A stretch of 64,000 bases of DNA from Pseudomonas sp. QTF5 (GCF_000512695.2 NZ_AZRW02000006.1:62001-126000); one strand, 5' to 3'; positions 44,375 through 55,162 are shown, counted from the stretch's first letter. Translations and numbers: made by a program. The notes: generated from the letters alone by a model not told the origin.

Positions 44375-44439
44375 GTGTTCGCACCGCTACCGATGCCGGT
44401 CGTGAATTCGGCAGCTCCTACAAGGGGAATTTGCGGACG

Positions 44440-44467
44440 AAAAAAAACCGGCCATCACTGGCCGGTT
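44440..44467 (-). terminator. rho-independent terminator of glyA
   Basis: AACCGGCC/GGCCGGTT (44446-44467) forms a stem with a 6-nt loop, followed on the minus strand by eight T residues (A-run at 44440-44447). It lies 29 bp after the glyA stop. Confidence 0.9.
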
Positions 44468-44495
44468 CTTTCATTGCTGCGGTTTAGCGGTGCAA

Positions 44496-45749
44496 TTAAG
44501 CGCCGTACACCGGCAGCTTTTTGCAGATAGCCTTGACCTTCTCACGAACGGCGTCAATCACCGCTTCGTTGTTCAGGTCAGCCAGGATGTCGCAGATCCA
44601 GCCGGCCAGCTCTTTGCACTCTGCTTCCTTGAAACCGCGAGTGGTCACTGCCGGCGTACCGAAGCGCAGACCGGAGGTGACGAACGGGGAGCGTGGATCG
44701 TTCGGTACCGAGTTCTTGTTCACGGTGATGAATGCTTTGCCCAGTGCGGCGTCGGCGTCTTTACCGGAGATTTCCTGCTTGATCAGCGACAGCAGGAACA
44801 GGTGGTTCTGAGTACCGCCCGACACCACGTCGAAACCGCGCTCAATGAATACGCCGGCCATGGCCTGGGCGTTTTTCACCACTTGTTGCTGGTAGGCCTT
44901 GAACTCAGGCTGCAGCGCTTCCTTGAAGCAGATCGCCTTGGCAGCGATCACGTGCTCCAGCGGGCCACCCTGGGCGCCCGGGAATACCGCGGAGTTCAGC
45001 TTCTTCTCGATGTCGGCGTTGGCGCGAGCCAGAATCAGGCCGCCACGTGGACCGCGCAGGGTCTTGTGGGTGGTGGTGGTCACGACGTCAGCGAAGGGAA
45101 CCGGGTTCGGGTAGACGCCAGCGGCGACCAGACCAGCCACGTGAGCCATGTCGACGAACAGGTAAGCGCCAACTTTGTCAGCGATAGCGCGAAAGCGCGG
45201 GAAGTCGAGGATCTGCGAGTAGGCAGAGAAACCGGCCACGATCATTTTTGGTTTGTGCTCGACCGCCAGACGCTCGACTTCGTCGTAGTCGATCAGGCCA
45301 TTGGCATCGATGCCGTACTGAACGGCGTTGTACAGCTTGCCGGAGGAAGAAACGCTGGCACCGTGGGTCAGGTGACCGCCGTGAGCCAGGCTCATGCCCA
45401 GGATGGTGTCGCCTGCTTGCAGCAGGGCCAGGTAAACGGCGCTGTTGGCTTGCGAACCGGCGTGTGGCTGAACGTTGGCGTAATCGGCGCCGAACAGTTC
45501 TTTGGCACGGTCGATGGCCAGCTGCTCAACCACGTCGACGAACTCGCAACCACCGTAGTAGCGCTTGCCCGGGTAGCCTTCGGCGTACTTGTTGGTCAGT
45601 ACCGAGCCTTGAGCTTCCATCACCGCAGGGCTGGTGTAGTTTTCCGAAGCGATCAGCTCGATGTGTTCTTCCTGGCGCTGAGCTTCTTGCTCCATGGCGG
45701 CAAAAAGGTCGGCGTCGTACTTGGCAATAGTCAAATCACGGCTGAACAT
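44496..45749 (-). CDS. glyA: serine hydroxymethyltransferase
   Basis: The 417-residue product starts at [10 protein letters not shown] (ATG 45749). The PLP lysine is in [15 protein letters not shown], the folate/substrate residues in [16 protein letters not shown] and the dimer-interface [15 protein letters not shown], all typical. It converts serine and tetrahydrofolate to glycine and methylene-THF. Pseudomonas genomes carry several glyA copies; this one sits beside morA, as PA4602 does in PAO1. A strong terminator follows. Confidence 0.97.
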   Translation of the reverse strand: MFSRDLTIAKYDADLFAAMEQEAQRQEEHIELIASENYTSPAVMEAQGSVLTNKYAEGYPGKRYYGGCEFVDVVEQLAIDRAKELFGADYANVQPHAGSQANSAVYLALLQAGDTILGMSLAHGGHLTHGASVSSSGKLYNAVQYGIDANGLIDYDEVERLAVEHKPKMIVAGFSAYSQILDFPRFRAIADKVGAYLFVDMAHVAGLVAAGVYPNPVPFADVVTTTTHKTLRGPRGGLILARANADIEKKLNSAVFPGAQGGPLEHVIAAKAICFKEALQPEFKAYQQQVVKNAQAMAGVFIERGFDVVSGGTQNHLFLLSLIKQEISGKDADAALGKAFITVNKNSVPNDPRSPFVTSGLRFGTPAVTTRGFKEAECKELAGWICDILADLNNEAVIDAVREKVKAICKKLPVYGA

Positions 45750-45880
45750 GGCGGTCCTCAAGGATCGGGGCAGAAAAGGGAGGCATTCTAACCCAATGGG
45801 TTTTAGATGGCATATGAAAGGACATCATGTCGCAGACAAGTGGTGTTCATGCGCAGGATTTTCGGTGTTTGTGCAGGCCT

Positions 45881-45947
45881 CTTCGCGAGCAAGCCCGCTC
45901 CCACAGGGGAACGCATTTCAAAAGTGGGAGCGGGCTTGCTCGCGAAG
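45881..45947. repeat. REPIN, outward-facing, short spacer
   Basis: The arms at 45881-45904 and 45924-45947 are only 19 bp apart, the shortest spacer in the window. It lies between glyA and the 3' end of morA. Confidence 0.85.
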
Positions 45948-45973
45948 AGGCCATCAGCAACACCCGAAAAACT

Positions 45974-48900
45974 TCAGTCGAGCATGAACAACGCATCATT
46001 GCTGAACTGCGCCTCAAACCGACTCGCCGGCATCGGTCGGCCGAACAGATACCCCTGAACCTCATCGCAACCATGCTCACGCAGGAAGTCGAGCTGCTCG
46101 TGGGTTTCCACGCCTTCGGCAATCACAGCCAGATTGAGGCTGTGGGCCATGGCGATGATCGCCCGGGCAATTTGCGCATCCTGTTCCCCTGAGGGCAGGC
46201 CATCGACGAAGGTGCGGTCGATTTTCAGCACGTCGATCGGGAATTGCTTGAGATAGTTGAGCGATGAATAACCGGTGCCGAAGTCATCGACCGCGATGCT
46301 CAGGCCGAGGTTTTTCAATCCGGCGAGGATCTGCATCGCCTCGCTGACTTCGCGCATCAGGATACTTTCAGTCAACTCCAGCTCCAGGCACGCCGGCGGC
46401 AGGCCGGTTTCCTTGAGGATGGTAGCGATCCGTGTGCCAAGCTGCCCGTCCGAGAACTGCCGGGCCGAAATGTTCACCGAAACTTTCGGCACCCGCACCT
46501 TGGTTTGATGCCAGGTCTTGAGCTGACGGCAGGCTTCGCCGATCACCCAGTCGCCGACATCCACCACCAGCCCGAGCTCTTCGAGCACCGGAATGAAATC
46601 CCCCGGGGGCACCAGGCCGCGTCGCGGGTGGCGCCAGCGCAGCAGGGCTTCGGCACCGGTCAGGCGTTTGCCGTCGCCGCTGAACTGCGGCTGGTAGTAC
46701 AACACGAATTCGTTTTGCTCCAGGGCATGGCGCAAGTCGCTTTCCAGCTCCAGACGTTCCAGGGCGCTGGCGTTCATGTCAGCCTGATAGAACTGGAAGT
46801 TGTTCTTGCCGCGCTCCTTGGCGTGGTACATCGCGGTGTCGGCGTTCTTCATCAACTGACTGAGCTCGCTGCCGTCCTGAGGGCTCAGGGCGATGCCGAT
46901 ACTGGCGGTGACAAAAAACTCGCGGCCTTCCAGCACGAACGGTTTCACCAGGCTGGCGAGGATCTGCTCGGCCACATGAATCGCCCGGTTCAACGCGATC
47001 TGCCGGTTGGCCCGCGGTTGCAGCAGCAAAGTGAACTCATCGCCGCCCATGCGCGCCACGGTGTCGTCATCGTCGACGCAACCCAGCAGGCGCGTGGCCA
47101 TTTCCTTGAGCATGCGATCGCCGGCGGCGTGGCCCAGGGAGTCGTTGATCGGCTTGAAACGGTCCAGGTCGAGGAACATCAGCACCACCCAGGACTTTTG
47201 CCGTTCAGCCGATTGCAGTGCGGTGTGCAGGCGATCCTGGAACAGCGTGCGGTTGGGCAGGTGGGTCAGGGCGTCGTAATAGGCGAGGCGGTGAATCCGT
47301 TGCTCACTGGCCTTGCGCTCGCTGATGTCGCTGAAGAAACACACGTAGCTGGCCAGATCGCCTTCATCGTCGAGCACCGCGGTAATCCCGACCCAGGCTG
47401 GGTAATGCTCGCCATTGCGTCGTTTGAGCCAGACTTCACCTTCCCAGGTGCTGTGTTGATGCAATTGCTTGAGCACATAGCGCAGATGGGCTTCCTGCTG
47501 CTCATCGACAGTGAGCATGTTCGGCAACTGGTCGAGGACCTGGGCCACCGCATAGCCGCTGACGCGACTGAAAGCCTCGTTGGCCTGGACGATGTAGCCG
47601 GCCGGGTCAGTGATCAGAATCGCCGAGGTCGAGTGCTCGAATACCGTGGCCGCCATGCGCAGGTCTTTTTCGGCCCGGCGTTGCTGGCTGATGTCGCGGC
47701 CGACCCCGAGCACACCTTCAAAGGCACCGTGTTCGTCCCAGACCAGCACCAGACGCAACTCGATGGGGATCTTGCGCCCGTCGGCCCGCAGGCAGTCGAA
47801 CAGAAACAGCTGGGTCTGCACCTGACTGCGCAGCAGCGCCAGTTGTTCGGGCTTATCCAGCGCTTTGCTGACCCGGTCCATCAGGCTGTAGATGCCGGTC
47901 AGTTGTTGTGGGTTGGCGATGGTCGATTGCCAGCCGTTCTGGAATATCCAGTCGGCGTCGATGCCCAGCACGGCTTGCACAGAGGGGCTGACGTAGTTGA
48001 GCGACATCTTGCTGTCGGTGGAGAAAATCACGTCGCTGATGCTTTCGGCGAGCATCCGGTAACGCTGCTCGCTGTCGCGCAGGGACTCGCTGGCTTCGAT
48101 CTGCTCGGTGATGTCCTTGGCCACGCCGATGATGCGCGTGACCTGATCGTGTTTGTCCCGCGCCAGAGCCTGTTCGCGAATATCGAAACGCCGCCATTTG
48201 CCATCGCGATGGCGGAAACGCAGTTGGCATTGCATCAGTTGGGTGTAACCCGCGTGACGTTGGGACTGGCGTGATCGGTGGTAGTAGTCGGCATCTTCGG
48301 GGTGCAACAGGATTTCCCAGAAATACTCGCCCATCTGGTGCAGTTCAGTGCGGTTGTAACCCAGTGTTTGCCCCAGGTGATGGTTGCTGAAGATCATCCG
48401 CTGGCTGATCACATCCTGCACATACAGGTGATCCGGCACGGTGCGTACCACGTCGGACCAGAACCCTTCACGCTCCAGCAACGACAATTCGATGAGTTTG
48501 CGGCTGGTGATGTCGCTGATACTCAGGATCACCGCCTTGTAGTCGGCCTGATCTTCCGGCAGGCGCAGCACCAGCCACAGATGCTGGTCGCGACCATTGG
48601 CGTCCTGGAGTTTGATTTCCAGCTCAAGCTGTTTCTGCTGGTGCAGCACCGCTTCGAGCACTTGATTGCCAATGGTCGTGCAGTCCGATGGATAGCCGTC
48701 GATCAGCAATTTCCAGGCTTGATCGCAGGAATTGACGTTGAGCAGTTGCAGGGCGACCTGGTTGACCTCGGTGATGCGCAGTTCCTGCAGCAGTTGCTGG
48801 CGTTGCTCTGATGTCTGGAGCCAGGCCTTCAGCTGCTCGCTGCTATTGAGCCGAGCCCTGTCGAAGATGCTTTTGAGCCCGGACAGGTCCAGCACGCACA

Positions 48901-49822
48901 GCGCAACGCCGGTGCCTTCGAAAATGTCCTGATAGCGTCGGCGGCCCTCATGCAATTGGCGTTGACGGCGACGAATGTTCAGTAGAACGATGAATGGCAA
49001 CAAGGAGAGGGCCAGACCCAGCAGGCATTTGCCGATGAACGCCGGCAGCAGTTGTTCGATCACCCGTTGCCGGTCGAACAGCCCGCGCAGTTGCCAATCG
49101 CTGCTGCTCAGGGGGACTGTCAGCACACTGTTGGCCAGTTCGTCGGCTGTCAGCACGGCCGGTTTGGCCGAGGGCTGGGCGTCATCGCGGCTGATGATTT
49201 GATGATTGATGCGGTTTTCCACCAGCCACTGGGGGCGGATGCCGACGTCGCCCTGTTTGGTCAGAGAGGAGAAAAAATTTGGTGTCAGGCGCAGGGCCCA
49301 ATAGCCGCGGGTACTGCCACTGGCTTGATGCAAGAGCAGGTGCACCACCGAACCGTCATAAGCATTACTGAAATAATGGGCCTGGGCGCGGCTGCGCTGG
49401 ACCAGTTCGATCAGGTAATTGGCGTCCTGGCTGTCGGCGGCGCTGTCGCTGAGAATTTTTCCGGAGGGACTGAGCAGCGCCAGGCTACGCAGGTCGGGCA
49501 GCGATTGTTGCAGTTTGCTCAGCAACGCCTGCTGTTCGTCGGGACTTTGTGGTTGTTCGATGATCGGTAGTAGATTAAGGGCGATCTGGGCATTGAGCGC
49601 CATGTTCAGGCTGACTTGCGCAGCCATATCGGCGGAGTAGTCGATGGTGTACTGGCGCTGGTTTTTCTGGGTTTCGCGAAGCTGATCCAGCAGCTGCCAG
49701 AACAGCAGTGCGAGCAGCAACAGCACGAGGGTCGCCAGCGCGCCCTTCAAGGTTCCGCGCAGGGGCGAGCCGGTCGCAGGATTGAGTGCGCTCACGGACG
49801 ATGGCGGAGAGACATTGGACAA
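45974..49822 (-). CDS. morA: MorA-type PAS/GGDEF/EAL membrane c-di-GMP enzyme
   Basis: The 1282-residue product has TM1 near residues 28-46, a periplasmic sensor of about 210 residues and TM2 near 266-285. About four PAS/PAC modules follow (roughly 295-440, 455-575, 585-715 and 720-845), then GGDEF (GGDEF near residue 925) and EAL (EAL near 1057). Both catalytic sites look intact: [45 protein letters not shown] and EGVET. It can therefore be expected to make and break c-di-GMP. Position next to glyA matches MorA (PA4601), a motility and biofilm regulator. The PilZ effector MapZ is encoded nearby. Confidence 0.92.
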   Translation of the reverse strand: MSNVSPPSSVSALNPATGSPLRGTLKGALATLVLLLLALLFWQLLDQLRETQKNQRQYTIDYSADMAAQVSLNMALNAQIALNLLPIIEQPQSPDEQQALLSKLQQSLPDLRSLALLSPSGKILSDSAADSQDANYLIELVQRSRAQAHYFSNAYDGSVVHLLLHQASGSTRGYWALRLTPNFFSSLTKQGDVGIRPQWLVENRINHQIISRDDAQPSAKPAVLTADELANSVLTVPLSSSDWQLRGLFDRQRVIEQLLPAFIGKCLLGLALSLLPFIVLLNIRRRQRQLHEGRRRYQDIFEGTGVALCVLDLSGLKSIFDRARLNSSEQLKAWLQTSEQRQQLLQELRITEVNQVALQLLNVNSCDQAWKLLIDGYPSDCTTIGNQVLEAVLHQQKQLELEIKLQDANGRDQHLWLVLRLPEDQADYKAVILSISDITSRKLIELSLLEREGFWSDVVRTVPDHLYVQDVISQRMIFSNHHLGQTLGYNRTELHQMGEYFWEILLHPEDADYYHRSRQSQRHAGYTQLMQCQLRFRHRDGKWRRFDIREQALARDKHDQVTRIIGVAKDITEQIEASESLRDSEQRYRMLAESISDVIFSTDSKMSLNYVSPSVQAVLGIDADWIFQNGWQSTIANPQQLTGIYSLMDRVSKALDKPEQLALLRSQVQTQLFLFDCLRADGRKIPIELRLVLVWDEHGAFEGVLGVGRDISQQRRAEKDLRMAATVFEHSTSAILITDPAGYIVQANEAFSRVSGYAVAQVLDQLPNMLTVDEQQEAHLRYVLKQLHQHSTWEGEVWLKRRNGEHYPAWVGITAVLDDEGDLASYVCFFSDISERKASEQRIHRLAYYDALTHLPNRTLFQDRLHTALQSAERQKSWVVLMFLDLDRFKPINDSLGHAAGDRMLKEMATRLLGCVDDDDTVARMGGDEFTLLLQPRANRQIALNRAIHVAEQILASLVKPFVLEGREFFVTASIGIALSPQDGSELSQLMKNADTAMYHAKERGKNNFQFYQADMNASALERLELESDLRHALEQNEFVLYYQPQFSGDGKRLTGAEALLRWRHPRRGLVPPGDFIPVLEELGLVVDVGDWVIGEACRQLKTWHQTKVRVPKVSVNISARQFSDGQLGTRIATILKETGLPPACLELELTESILMREVSEAMQILAGLKNLGLSIAVDDFGTGYSSLNYLKQFPIDVLKIDRTFVDGLPSGEQDAQIARAIIAMAHSLNLAVIAEGVETHEQLDFLREHGCDEVQGYLFGRPMPASRFEAQFSNDALFMLD

Positions 49823-50108
49823 ACTGTAATCCTGCGGTTTGGCTGGACTGGCGCGACGTGCACTATAAGCCGGACGCCCGAAGGGCGGCTAGCATGCCTT
49901 GAGTTGTGGCGAAGTGCCAGTCCCACTCAGCTGGACTGCCTCCTATCAATAAGGTAGCTTTGCCGGTTACGCGGGAGCGTTCCAGCTCCTAGAATCAGGT
50001 TTTTTTCAGCGCGCACGCCTTGATACCCATCAAACGAACGACGCGCATGGCCTGGCCGGGCATCGCCTGCGCTCCAATCATTCATCAGTCACTGACCCAA
50101 GGTTCTCC

Positions 50109-51773
50109 ATGGCTCAATACGTCTTCACCATGCATCGGCTGGGCAAAGTTGTTCCGCCGAAGCGGGAAATCCTGAAAAACATTTCGCTGTCGTTCTTCCC
50201 TGGCGCCAAGATCGGCGTACTCGGTCTCAACGGTTCGGGTAAGTCCACGCTGCTGAAAATCATGGCTGGCGTCGATACCGAGTTCGACGGTGAAGCCCGT
50301 CCGATGCCGGAGCTGAACATTGGCTACCTGCCGCAGGAACCGATCCTGGACCCGACCAAGACCGTGCGTGAAGTGGTCGAGGAAGCGGTCAGCGTGATCA
50401 AGAACGCCCAGGCGCGCCTGGACGAGGTCTACGCGGCTTACGCTGACGAAGACGCCGACTTCGACAAACTGGCCGCCGAACAGGCCAAGCTTGAAGCCAT
50501 CCTGCAGGCCAGCGACGGTCACAACCTGGATCGCCAACTGGAAGTCGCCGCCGATGCGCTGCGTCTGCCAGCGTGGGATGCCAAGGTCGAATTCCTGTCC
50601 GGTGGTGAAAAGCGTCGTGTGGCCCTGTGCCGCCTGCTGCTGTCCGCACCAGACATGCTGCTGCTCGACGAACCGACCAACCACCTGGACGCCGATTCCG
50701 TCGCCTGGCTGGAGCACTTCCTGCACGACTTCCCGGGCACCGTGGTTGCGATCACGCACGACCGTTACTTCCTGGACAACGTTGCCGGCTGGATCCTCGA
50801 GCTCGACCGTGGCGCCGGTATCCCGTACGAGGGCAACTATTCGGGTTGGCTCGAAGCCAAGTCCGACCGTCTGGCGGCCGAATCCAAGCAGCAGTCGGCT
50901 CACGAAAAAGCCATGAAGGAAGAACTGGAGTGGGTGCGCAAAGGCGCCAAGGCCCGCCAGTCCAAATCCAAGGCTCGTCTGCAACGCTTCGAAGAAATGC
51001 AATCGCAGGAATTCCAGAAGCGCAGCGAAACCAACGAGATCTACATCCCGGCCGGTCCGCGCCTGGGCGACAAGGTCATCGAGTTCAAGAACGTCAGCAA
51101 GGGTTATGGCGATCGCGTGCTGATCGACAACCTGTCGTTCTCTATGCCTAAAGGCGCCATCGTTGGTGTGATCGGCGGTAACGGTGCCGGTAAATCGACC
51201 CTGTTCCGTATGCTGATGGGCAAGGAAACGCCGGATTCGGGCTCCATCGAAGTCGGCGAAACCGTGCAACTGGCGTGCGTCGATCAGAGCCGTGAAGACC
51301 TGGATGGCAGCAAGACTGTGTTCCAGCAGATCTCCGACGGTTCCGACCAGATTCGCATCGGCAACTACGAAATCCCGTCGCGCACTTACGTTGGTCGCTT
51401 CAACTTCAAGGGCGGCGACCAGCAGAAGTTCGTCAAGGACCTGTCCGGTGGTGAGCGTGGTCGCTTGCATCTGGCCTTGACGCTGAAAGAGGGCGGCAAC
51501 GTGCTGCTGCTCGACGAACCGTCCAACGACCTCGACGTTGAAACCCTGCGTTCCCTGGAAGAAGCCTTGCTGGACTTCCCGGGCGCGGCCATTGTGATCT
51601 CTCACGATCGGTGGTTCCTTGACCGCGTCGCGACTCACATCCTGGCGTATGAAGACGACTCGCAAGCCGTGTTCTTCGAAGGCAACTACACCGAGTACGA
51701 AGCCGATCGCAAGAAACGCCTCGGCGAAGCGGCTTCCCAGCCGCACCGGGTACGGCACAAGAAACTGGCCTGA
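50109..51773 (+). CDS. ettA: energy-dependent translational throttle EttA
   Basis: The 554-residue ABC-F protein has two ATPase domains: GLNGSGKST with LSGGEKRR and DEPTNHLD, then GGNGAGKST with LSGGERGR and DEPSNDLD. The interdomain linker contains the arm that contacts L1/E-site tRNA (VRKGAKARQSKSKARLQRFE). No membrane domain is present. EttA binds the ribosomal E site and gates the first elongation step by ATP/ADP ratio. Length and the MAQYVFTMHRLGKVVPPKRE start are typical. A strong terminator follows at 51793. Confidence 0.96.
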   Translation: MAQYVFTMHRLGKVVPPKREILKNISLSFFPGAKIGVLGLNGSGKSTLLKIMAGVDTEFDGEARPMPELNIGYLPQEPILDPTKTVREVVEEAVSVIKNAQARLDEVYAAYADEDADFDKLAAEQAKLEAILQASDGHNLDRQLEVAADALRLPAWDAKVEFLSGGEKRRVALCRLLLSAPDMLLLDEPTNHLDADSVAWLEHFLHDFPGTVVAITHDRYFLDNVAGWILELDRGAGIPYEGNYSGWLEAKSDRLAAESKQQSAHEKAMKEELEWVRKGAKARQSKSKARLQRFEEMQSQEFQKRSETNEIYIPAGPRLGDKVIEFKNVSKGYGDRVLIDNLSFSMPKGAIVGVIGGNGAGKSTLFRMLMGKETPDSGSIEVGETVQLACVDQSREDLDGSKTVFQQISDGSDQIRIGNYEIPSRTYVGRFNFKGGDQQKFVKDLSGGERGRLHLALTLKEGGNVLLLDEPSNDLDVETLRSLEEALLDFPGAAIVISHDRWFLDRVATHILAYEDDSQAVFFEGNYTEYEADRKKRLGEAASQPHRVRHKKLA

Positions 51774-51792
51774 TTTCAGGTGTCGGATGGAT

Positions 51793-51824
51793 AAAAAGCG
51801 GAGCCTTCGGGGCTCCGCTTTTTT
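51793..51824 (+). terminator. rho-independent terminator of ettA
   Basis: AAAAAGCGGAGCC and GGCTCCGCTTTTT form a 13-bp stem with a 5-nt loop, ending in T-run. It may also serve the convergent Gre-like gene because the A-run makes it symmetrical. Confidence 0.92.
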
Positions 51825-51861
51825 ATGGGCGTTCAGTCAGATCGCGAAGGCGTCATCGAAC

Positions 51862-52356
51862 TCACCCGATCTCTATGGCCAACACCTCAATCACCAAATC
51901 CCCCGCCGGTCGCTTCCACAACACTTCATCGCCCACCTGCGCCCTGAGTAACGCCCGCCCCAGCGGCGAACTCCAATTGATCAAGCCATGGGCGGCATCC
52001 GCCTGGTCTTCTCCGACCAATTGCACGCGCTGCTCATGACCGTGTTCGTCGGCAAAAGTCACCCAGTTGCCGATCTGCACTTTCTCGGCCGAGGAGGCCC
52101 GCGCGACCACCTGGGCGCTTTGCAGGCGATGTTTGAAGTAGCGCCAGTCGCGATCGAGGTCGGCCTGGCGCTGCTTATCGGCCAGTTCGCCTTTGGCGCT
52201 TTCCTGATCAAGCAGTTTTTGCAGCTCGACGACTTTCGCCTGAAGCTGCGCCAGACCGGCGGGCGTGACGTAATTGGGCTGCGCGCTGACCTGCCGTTCG
52301 ACTGGCAGATCGGCTTGCTCGGCAGCGTTATCTTCATTGACGAAGGCACGGCTCAT
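51862..52356 (-). CDS. GreA/GreB-family transcription factor with atypical tip
   Basis: The 164-residue product has an N-terminal coiled coil (about 30-95) and a C-terminal FKBP-like Gre domain with VQIGNWVTFADE, VQLVGEDQAD and SPLGRALLRAQVGDEV. The helical hairpin tip, GDxxENAxY in GreA/GreB with the two acids that stimulate RNA polymerase cleavage, reads ADLDRDWRYFKHRL here, so the acids at the catalytic positions are replaced. It may bind the secondary channel without cleavage activity, as Gfh-type factors do. It is monocistronic. Confidence 0.85.
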   Translation of the reverse strand: MSRAFVNEDNAAEQADLPVERQVSAQPNYVTPAGLAQLQAKVVELQKLLDQESAKGELADKQRQADLDRDWRYFKHRLQSAQVVARASSAEKVQIGNWVTFADEHGHEQRVQLVGEDQADAAHGLINWSSPLGRALLRAQVGDEVLWKRPAGDLVIEVLAIEIG

Positions 52357-52604
52357 GCTGTTCTCCCGTTATAGGATTTGGGCCATGGTCACAGGCTTTA
52401 AGTTTCGATGAATGTCTGTAAACGACTTATTGCGAGCGATAGGCTCGCGCGGCGTCCCGGTCTTTCTGTTGTTGCCAGGCCCGTTCGCGCTCGTCCCAAT
52501 GGCTTGGCACTGACGCAAGCCATTAGCCGAGCCGGTCTATAAGAGAAGTCTAGAAGTAGATTCGGAAAGGCTTGTGATTAATCTATCGGGTAACGCAGAT
52601 CCCT
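52357..52604. other. intergenic stretch with no supported gene
   Basis: Together with the REPIN at 52605-52694 this forms a 357-bp gap. A 27-codon minus-strand frame (52427-52510) is coding-like (VPSHWDERERAWQQQKDRDA) but has no ribosome site. Nothing else was recognised. Confidence 0.4.
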
Positions 52605-52694
52605 TGTGGGAGCGGGCTTGCTCGCGAAAGTGGCGTCACAGTCAACATTGATGTTGCCTGATACACCGCCTTCGCGAGCAAGCCCGCTCCCACA
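52605..52694. repeat. REPIN, inward-facing (short arms)
   Basis: The arms are 52605-52628 and 52670-52694. The spacer holds GTCAACATTGATGTTGCC. It lies just after the DUF4105 stop. Confidence 0.87.
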
Positions 52695-52713
52695 GGGGTT
52701 GTGCTGGGACAGA

Positions 52714-54567
52714 TCAATAGTGATACCACTTCACCTCAAGCATCACTTCGTTTTCGGGCGACGCCAGGTGGCTGAATTCGCGTTGAGCACTCAGGCGTAC
52801 ACCCAGATTTCGCGACAGTTCCCACTGCTGATTCAGGCTCACACTCCGGCGCACCTCGCCATTGGTGAAGTAATCACCCTTGGCTTCAAGGCTGAAATTG
52901 CCCAGCGGATTTTTCCATAGCAAGCCGCTGTTAAAGCCTGCCGCCGGGGCGATGAAGCCCGCGAAGTCGTTGTTGTGCTCCACCCGCACGGTGCCCAAGG
53001 CAAAACCGAGCATGTCGTCACCCAGTTGCCAGGTCCCGCCGCCGCCACCGTTGACATGGCTGACCAGGGTTTCGTCATCATGCTTGCCCGGTACGCGCTC
53101 AAGGCCGCCGGTGACTTGCCACGACAGCGGCTGCAACAATTGATTGCGAGGCGTCAGCGAGCGGATGGTCGCCAGGTCCAGTTGCTGCAACTGCCAGTCA
53201 TTGCCTTCGTATTGGCGCAGCTTCATTTGCAGGATTTCGATCTGCGCGCCGAGGGGGAAGCTTTCCATGTTGTCATTGAGATCGTGATAGGCCATGCGCA
53301 GGCCATATTCGCCGAAGGCCTTGTCGCCCCGGGTGCCGATGCCGGCCTGCCAGGTGCGGGACTCGTGACCGTCCTCGGGCAAGCCGGGTTGCGGAATTTC
53401 CAGCTCCGGGGGCGGGTTTTGATTGATTGCGCGCAGCAATTCGAAACTGCGTTGGGCTCGTTCCGGGTCGCGTTCCTGGCCATTGGCGCGATAACGCTCC
53501 AGACGATAAGCCGCATCGATGATCAACGCCTGGCGGTCGCGAGGTCGGGCCTTGAACGCCGGGGCCTGCAACTGCTTCTGATCGGCGCTGATTTTCAGCA
53601 CCCAATCCTGTTCTTCGGAAGTTAACGGCTCGGCACGGCTTAGCAGTTCACGCTCACGGGACGGGCGATACTCGATCGATTCCACCAGCCCGGCTTCTTT
53701 CACCGCTTTGACCGTGTCGGTGGGGATGGCCGTCAACGGGAATTGCTCGGTCAAATGCAGGTTTGGCCGCGCCACTTGCAGCAGCTCAAGCAGGCGGTAG
53801 GAGCAGTTTTCGTCGAAGAAGAAGTAGTCGAACCGGATCTGCTTGAGTTCCCAGACGTGCTCGACCATGCGCTCGGTTTCCTGCTGGGTCAGGTTCAGGC
53901 GGTATTCCCACAGGTCGCGGTTCTCTAAGCTGCGGTATTCCGAGAGCTTTTCCTGATACGGCACCAGCGCGAACAACCCGGGATAGCCGCCCATCAAGCC
54001 TTTCCAGGCGTACAGAATGCTGTTGTCCGAACCTTCGATGTAGGCGCCGAAGTTGATCGCGTAACTGAGCAGCGACGTCTTGTCGCTCTGCACATTGGCC
54101 TGATCGATGCGCAGCAAGGTGTGGCCGAACATCGACGACGGGCTGTTCAGATAGGCCGCCGGGAAAATCATCACCGCGCTGTGGGGCGAAACGTCCTTGA
54201 ACCATTGCTTGAACTCAGCACAGTCAGGTGTCGGCAGATCGCTCAGCTCAAGTTGCGCCTTGAGCCAGCGGGCGCGGGCCGGATAGACGCATTGGGCATG
54301 CTGCTCGCCGACATTGGCCGGGGCAAACAGAGCCTGTACGGTCGCCGCCAGTTCACGGTCGGGGTGTTCGTTGCCATCGGGGGCGAGAAAGAACTTCTTG
54401 TCGCTGACATAGCTGCGCCAGCCACCGAGCTTGGCGGTTTCGTAATGCCCCAGGGAAATCCAGAAGGGGTCGTTGGCCAGTTGCTGCAAACGTTGATTGT
54501 CGATGTGTGGCGCGGCGGACAGCGGGGCGCAGACACAGAGCGCCAGACAGGCAAGGCGTTTGAGCAT
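52714..54567 (-). CDS. DUF4105 outer-membrane/periplasmic protein
   Basis: The 617-residue product starts at MLKRLACLAL (ATG 54567), with a signal peptide probably cleaved after SAAP. The N-terminal half holds the DUF4105 core (about 150-260) with PSSMFGHTLLRID, an FDYFFFDENCSYRLLELL catalytic-like Cys/His segment and NFGAYIEGSDNSILYAWKGLMGG. The C-terminal part is rich in alternating hydrophobic residues ending in KWYHY, resembling a beta-barrel. The family may be a cysteine-peptidase-like/NlpC-related hydrolase; activity unproven. The upstream DUF3015 gene is on the same strand, with a terminator between. Confidence 0.85.
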   Translation of the reverse strand: MLKRLACLALCVCAPLSAAPHIDNQRLQQLANDPFWISLGHYETAKLGGWRSYVSDKKFFLAPDGNEHPDRELAATVQALFAPANVGEQHAQCVYPARARWLKAQLELSDLPTPDCAEFKQWFKDVSPHSAVMIFPAAYLNSPSSMFGHTLLRIDQANVQSDKTSLLSYAINFGAYIEGSDNSILYAWKGLMGGYPGLFALVPYQEKLSEYRSLENRDLWEYRLNLTQQETERMVEHVWELKQIRFDYFFFDENCSYRLLELLQVARPNLHLTEQFPLTAIPTDTVKAVKEAGLVESIEYRPSRERELLSRAEPLTSEEQDWVLKISADQKQLQAPAFKARPRDRQALIIDAAYRLERYRANGQERDPERAQRSFELLRAINQNPPPELEIPQPGLPEDGHESRTWQAGIGTRGDKAFGEYGLRMAYHDLNDNMESFPLGAQIEILQMKLRQYEGNDWQLQQLDLATIRSLTPRNQLLQPLSWQVTGGLERVPGKHDDETLVSHVNGGGGGTWQLGDDMLGFALGTVRVEHNNDFAGFIAPAAGFNSGLLWKNPLGNFSLEAKGDYFTNGEVRRSVSLNQQWELSRNLGVRLSAQREFSHLASPENEVMLEVKWYHY

Positions 54568-54631
54568 AGTGGGCAACTTAGCTTTTCGAAAAAAAGAGAT
54601 CGGGGAAAAGACCCAAAGCACGACAGGTCAA

Positions 54632-54664
54632 AAAAACAAAACCCGCTCCCCAAAAGGAGCGGGT
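54632..54664 (-). terminator. rho-independent terminator after the DUF3015 gene
   Basis: ACCCGCTCC/GGAGCGGGT (54641-54664) forms a stem followed on the minus strand by TTTG and six T. It lies between the DUF3015 and DUF4105 genes and so should separate or attenuate them. Confidence 0.88.
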
Positions 54665-54673
54665 GGATCGAGC

Positions 54674-55162
54674 TTAAGCTTGAGTGGCGTACTTGGCCAG
54701 ACGAGGATCGCTTTTCAGCACGGCCAGGGTGTTGGTATGCACGTCATCAGCGGTCACGTCAGCTTTGCTGAAGATCTGCTGGAAGTGCTGATGGGTCACA
54801 GCGGCGAAGTGCGCACGGTCTTCCGGCGCCACGCCCAGTACCACGGCGTAAGTGGTCAGCGCTTCGCCCTGACCTTTAGCCATGTCTTCGGACAGCTCGT
54901 TCATCATGCCATTCATGGCGATCCAGGATTTGCCGCCATAGGTCAGCGACGCGTTGGTCGAGCAACCGTTGGTGCCGGAGGTCATACCGAACGTTGCGTT
55001 ACCGGAAGTGCCGTTGGTGGTGGATGCCAGGAAGTGTGCCGGGGTGCCACGCTGACCTTCGAACAGCATGTTGCCCCAACCGCAGTCCGGACCGCCTGGC
55101 GCCTGAGCCATGGCGTTGATGGATACAGCGGTGAAGAGAGTACCGAGAAGAATCCGTTTCAT
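54674..55162 (-). CDS. DUF3015 periplasmic protein
   Basis: The 162-residue product starts at MKRILLGTLF (ATG 55162), with a signal peptide ending after AMAQ. The mature part holds GPDCGWGNMLFEGQRG, ATTNGTSGNATFGMTSGTNGC-like Gly/Thr/Ser repeats and two conserved Cys, which characterise DUF3015. The function is unknown. The pairing with a downstream DUF4105 protein recurs in Pseudomonas and suggests a joint envelope role, but an efficient terminator lies between them. Confidence 0.85.
   Translation of the reverse strand: MKRILLGTLFTAVSINAMAQAPGGPDCGWGNMLFEGQRGTPAHFLASTTNGTSGNATFGMTSGTNGCSTNASLTYGGKSWIAMNGMMNELSEDMAKGQGEALTTYAVVLGVAPEDRAHFAAVTHQHFQQIFSKADVTADDVHTNTLAVLKSDPRLAKYATQA

Noticed and set aside
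52427..52510. 27-codon coding-like frame upstream of the Gre-like gene
   Set aside because: It has only a GTG start without a ribosome site and no known match; too short to support as a gene.
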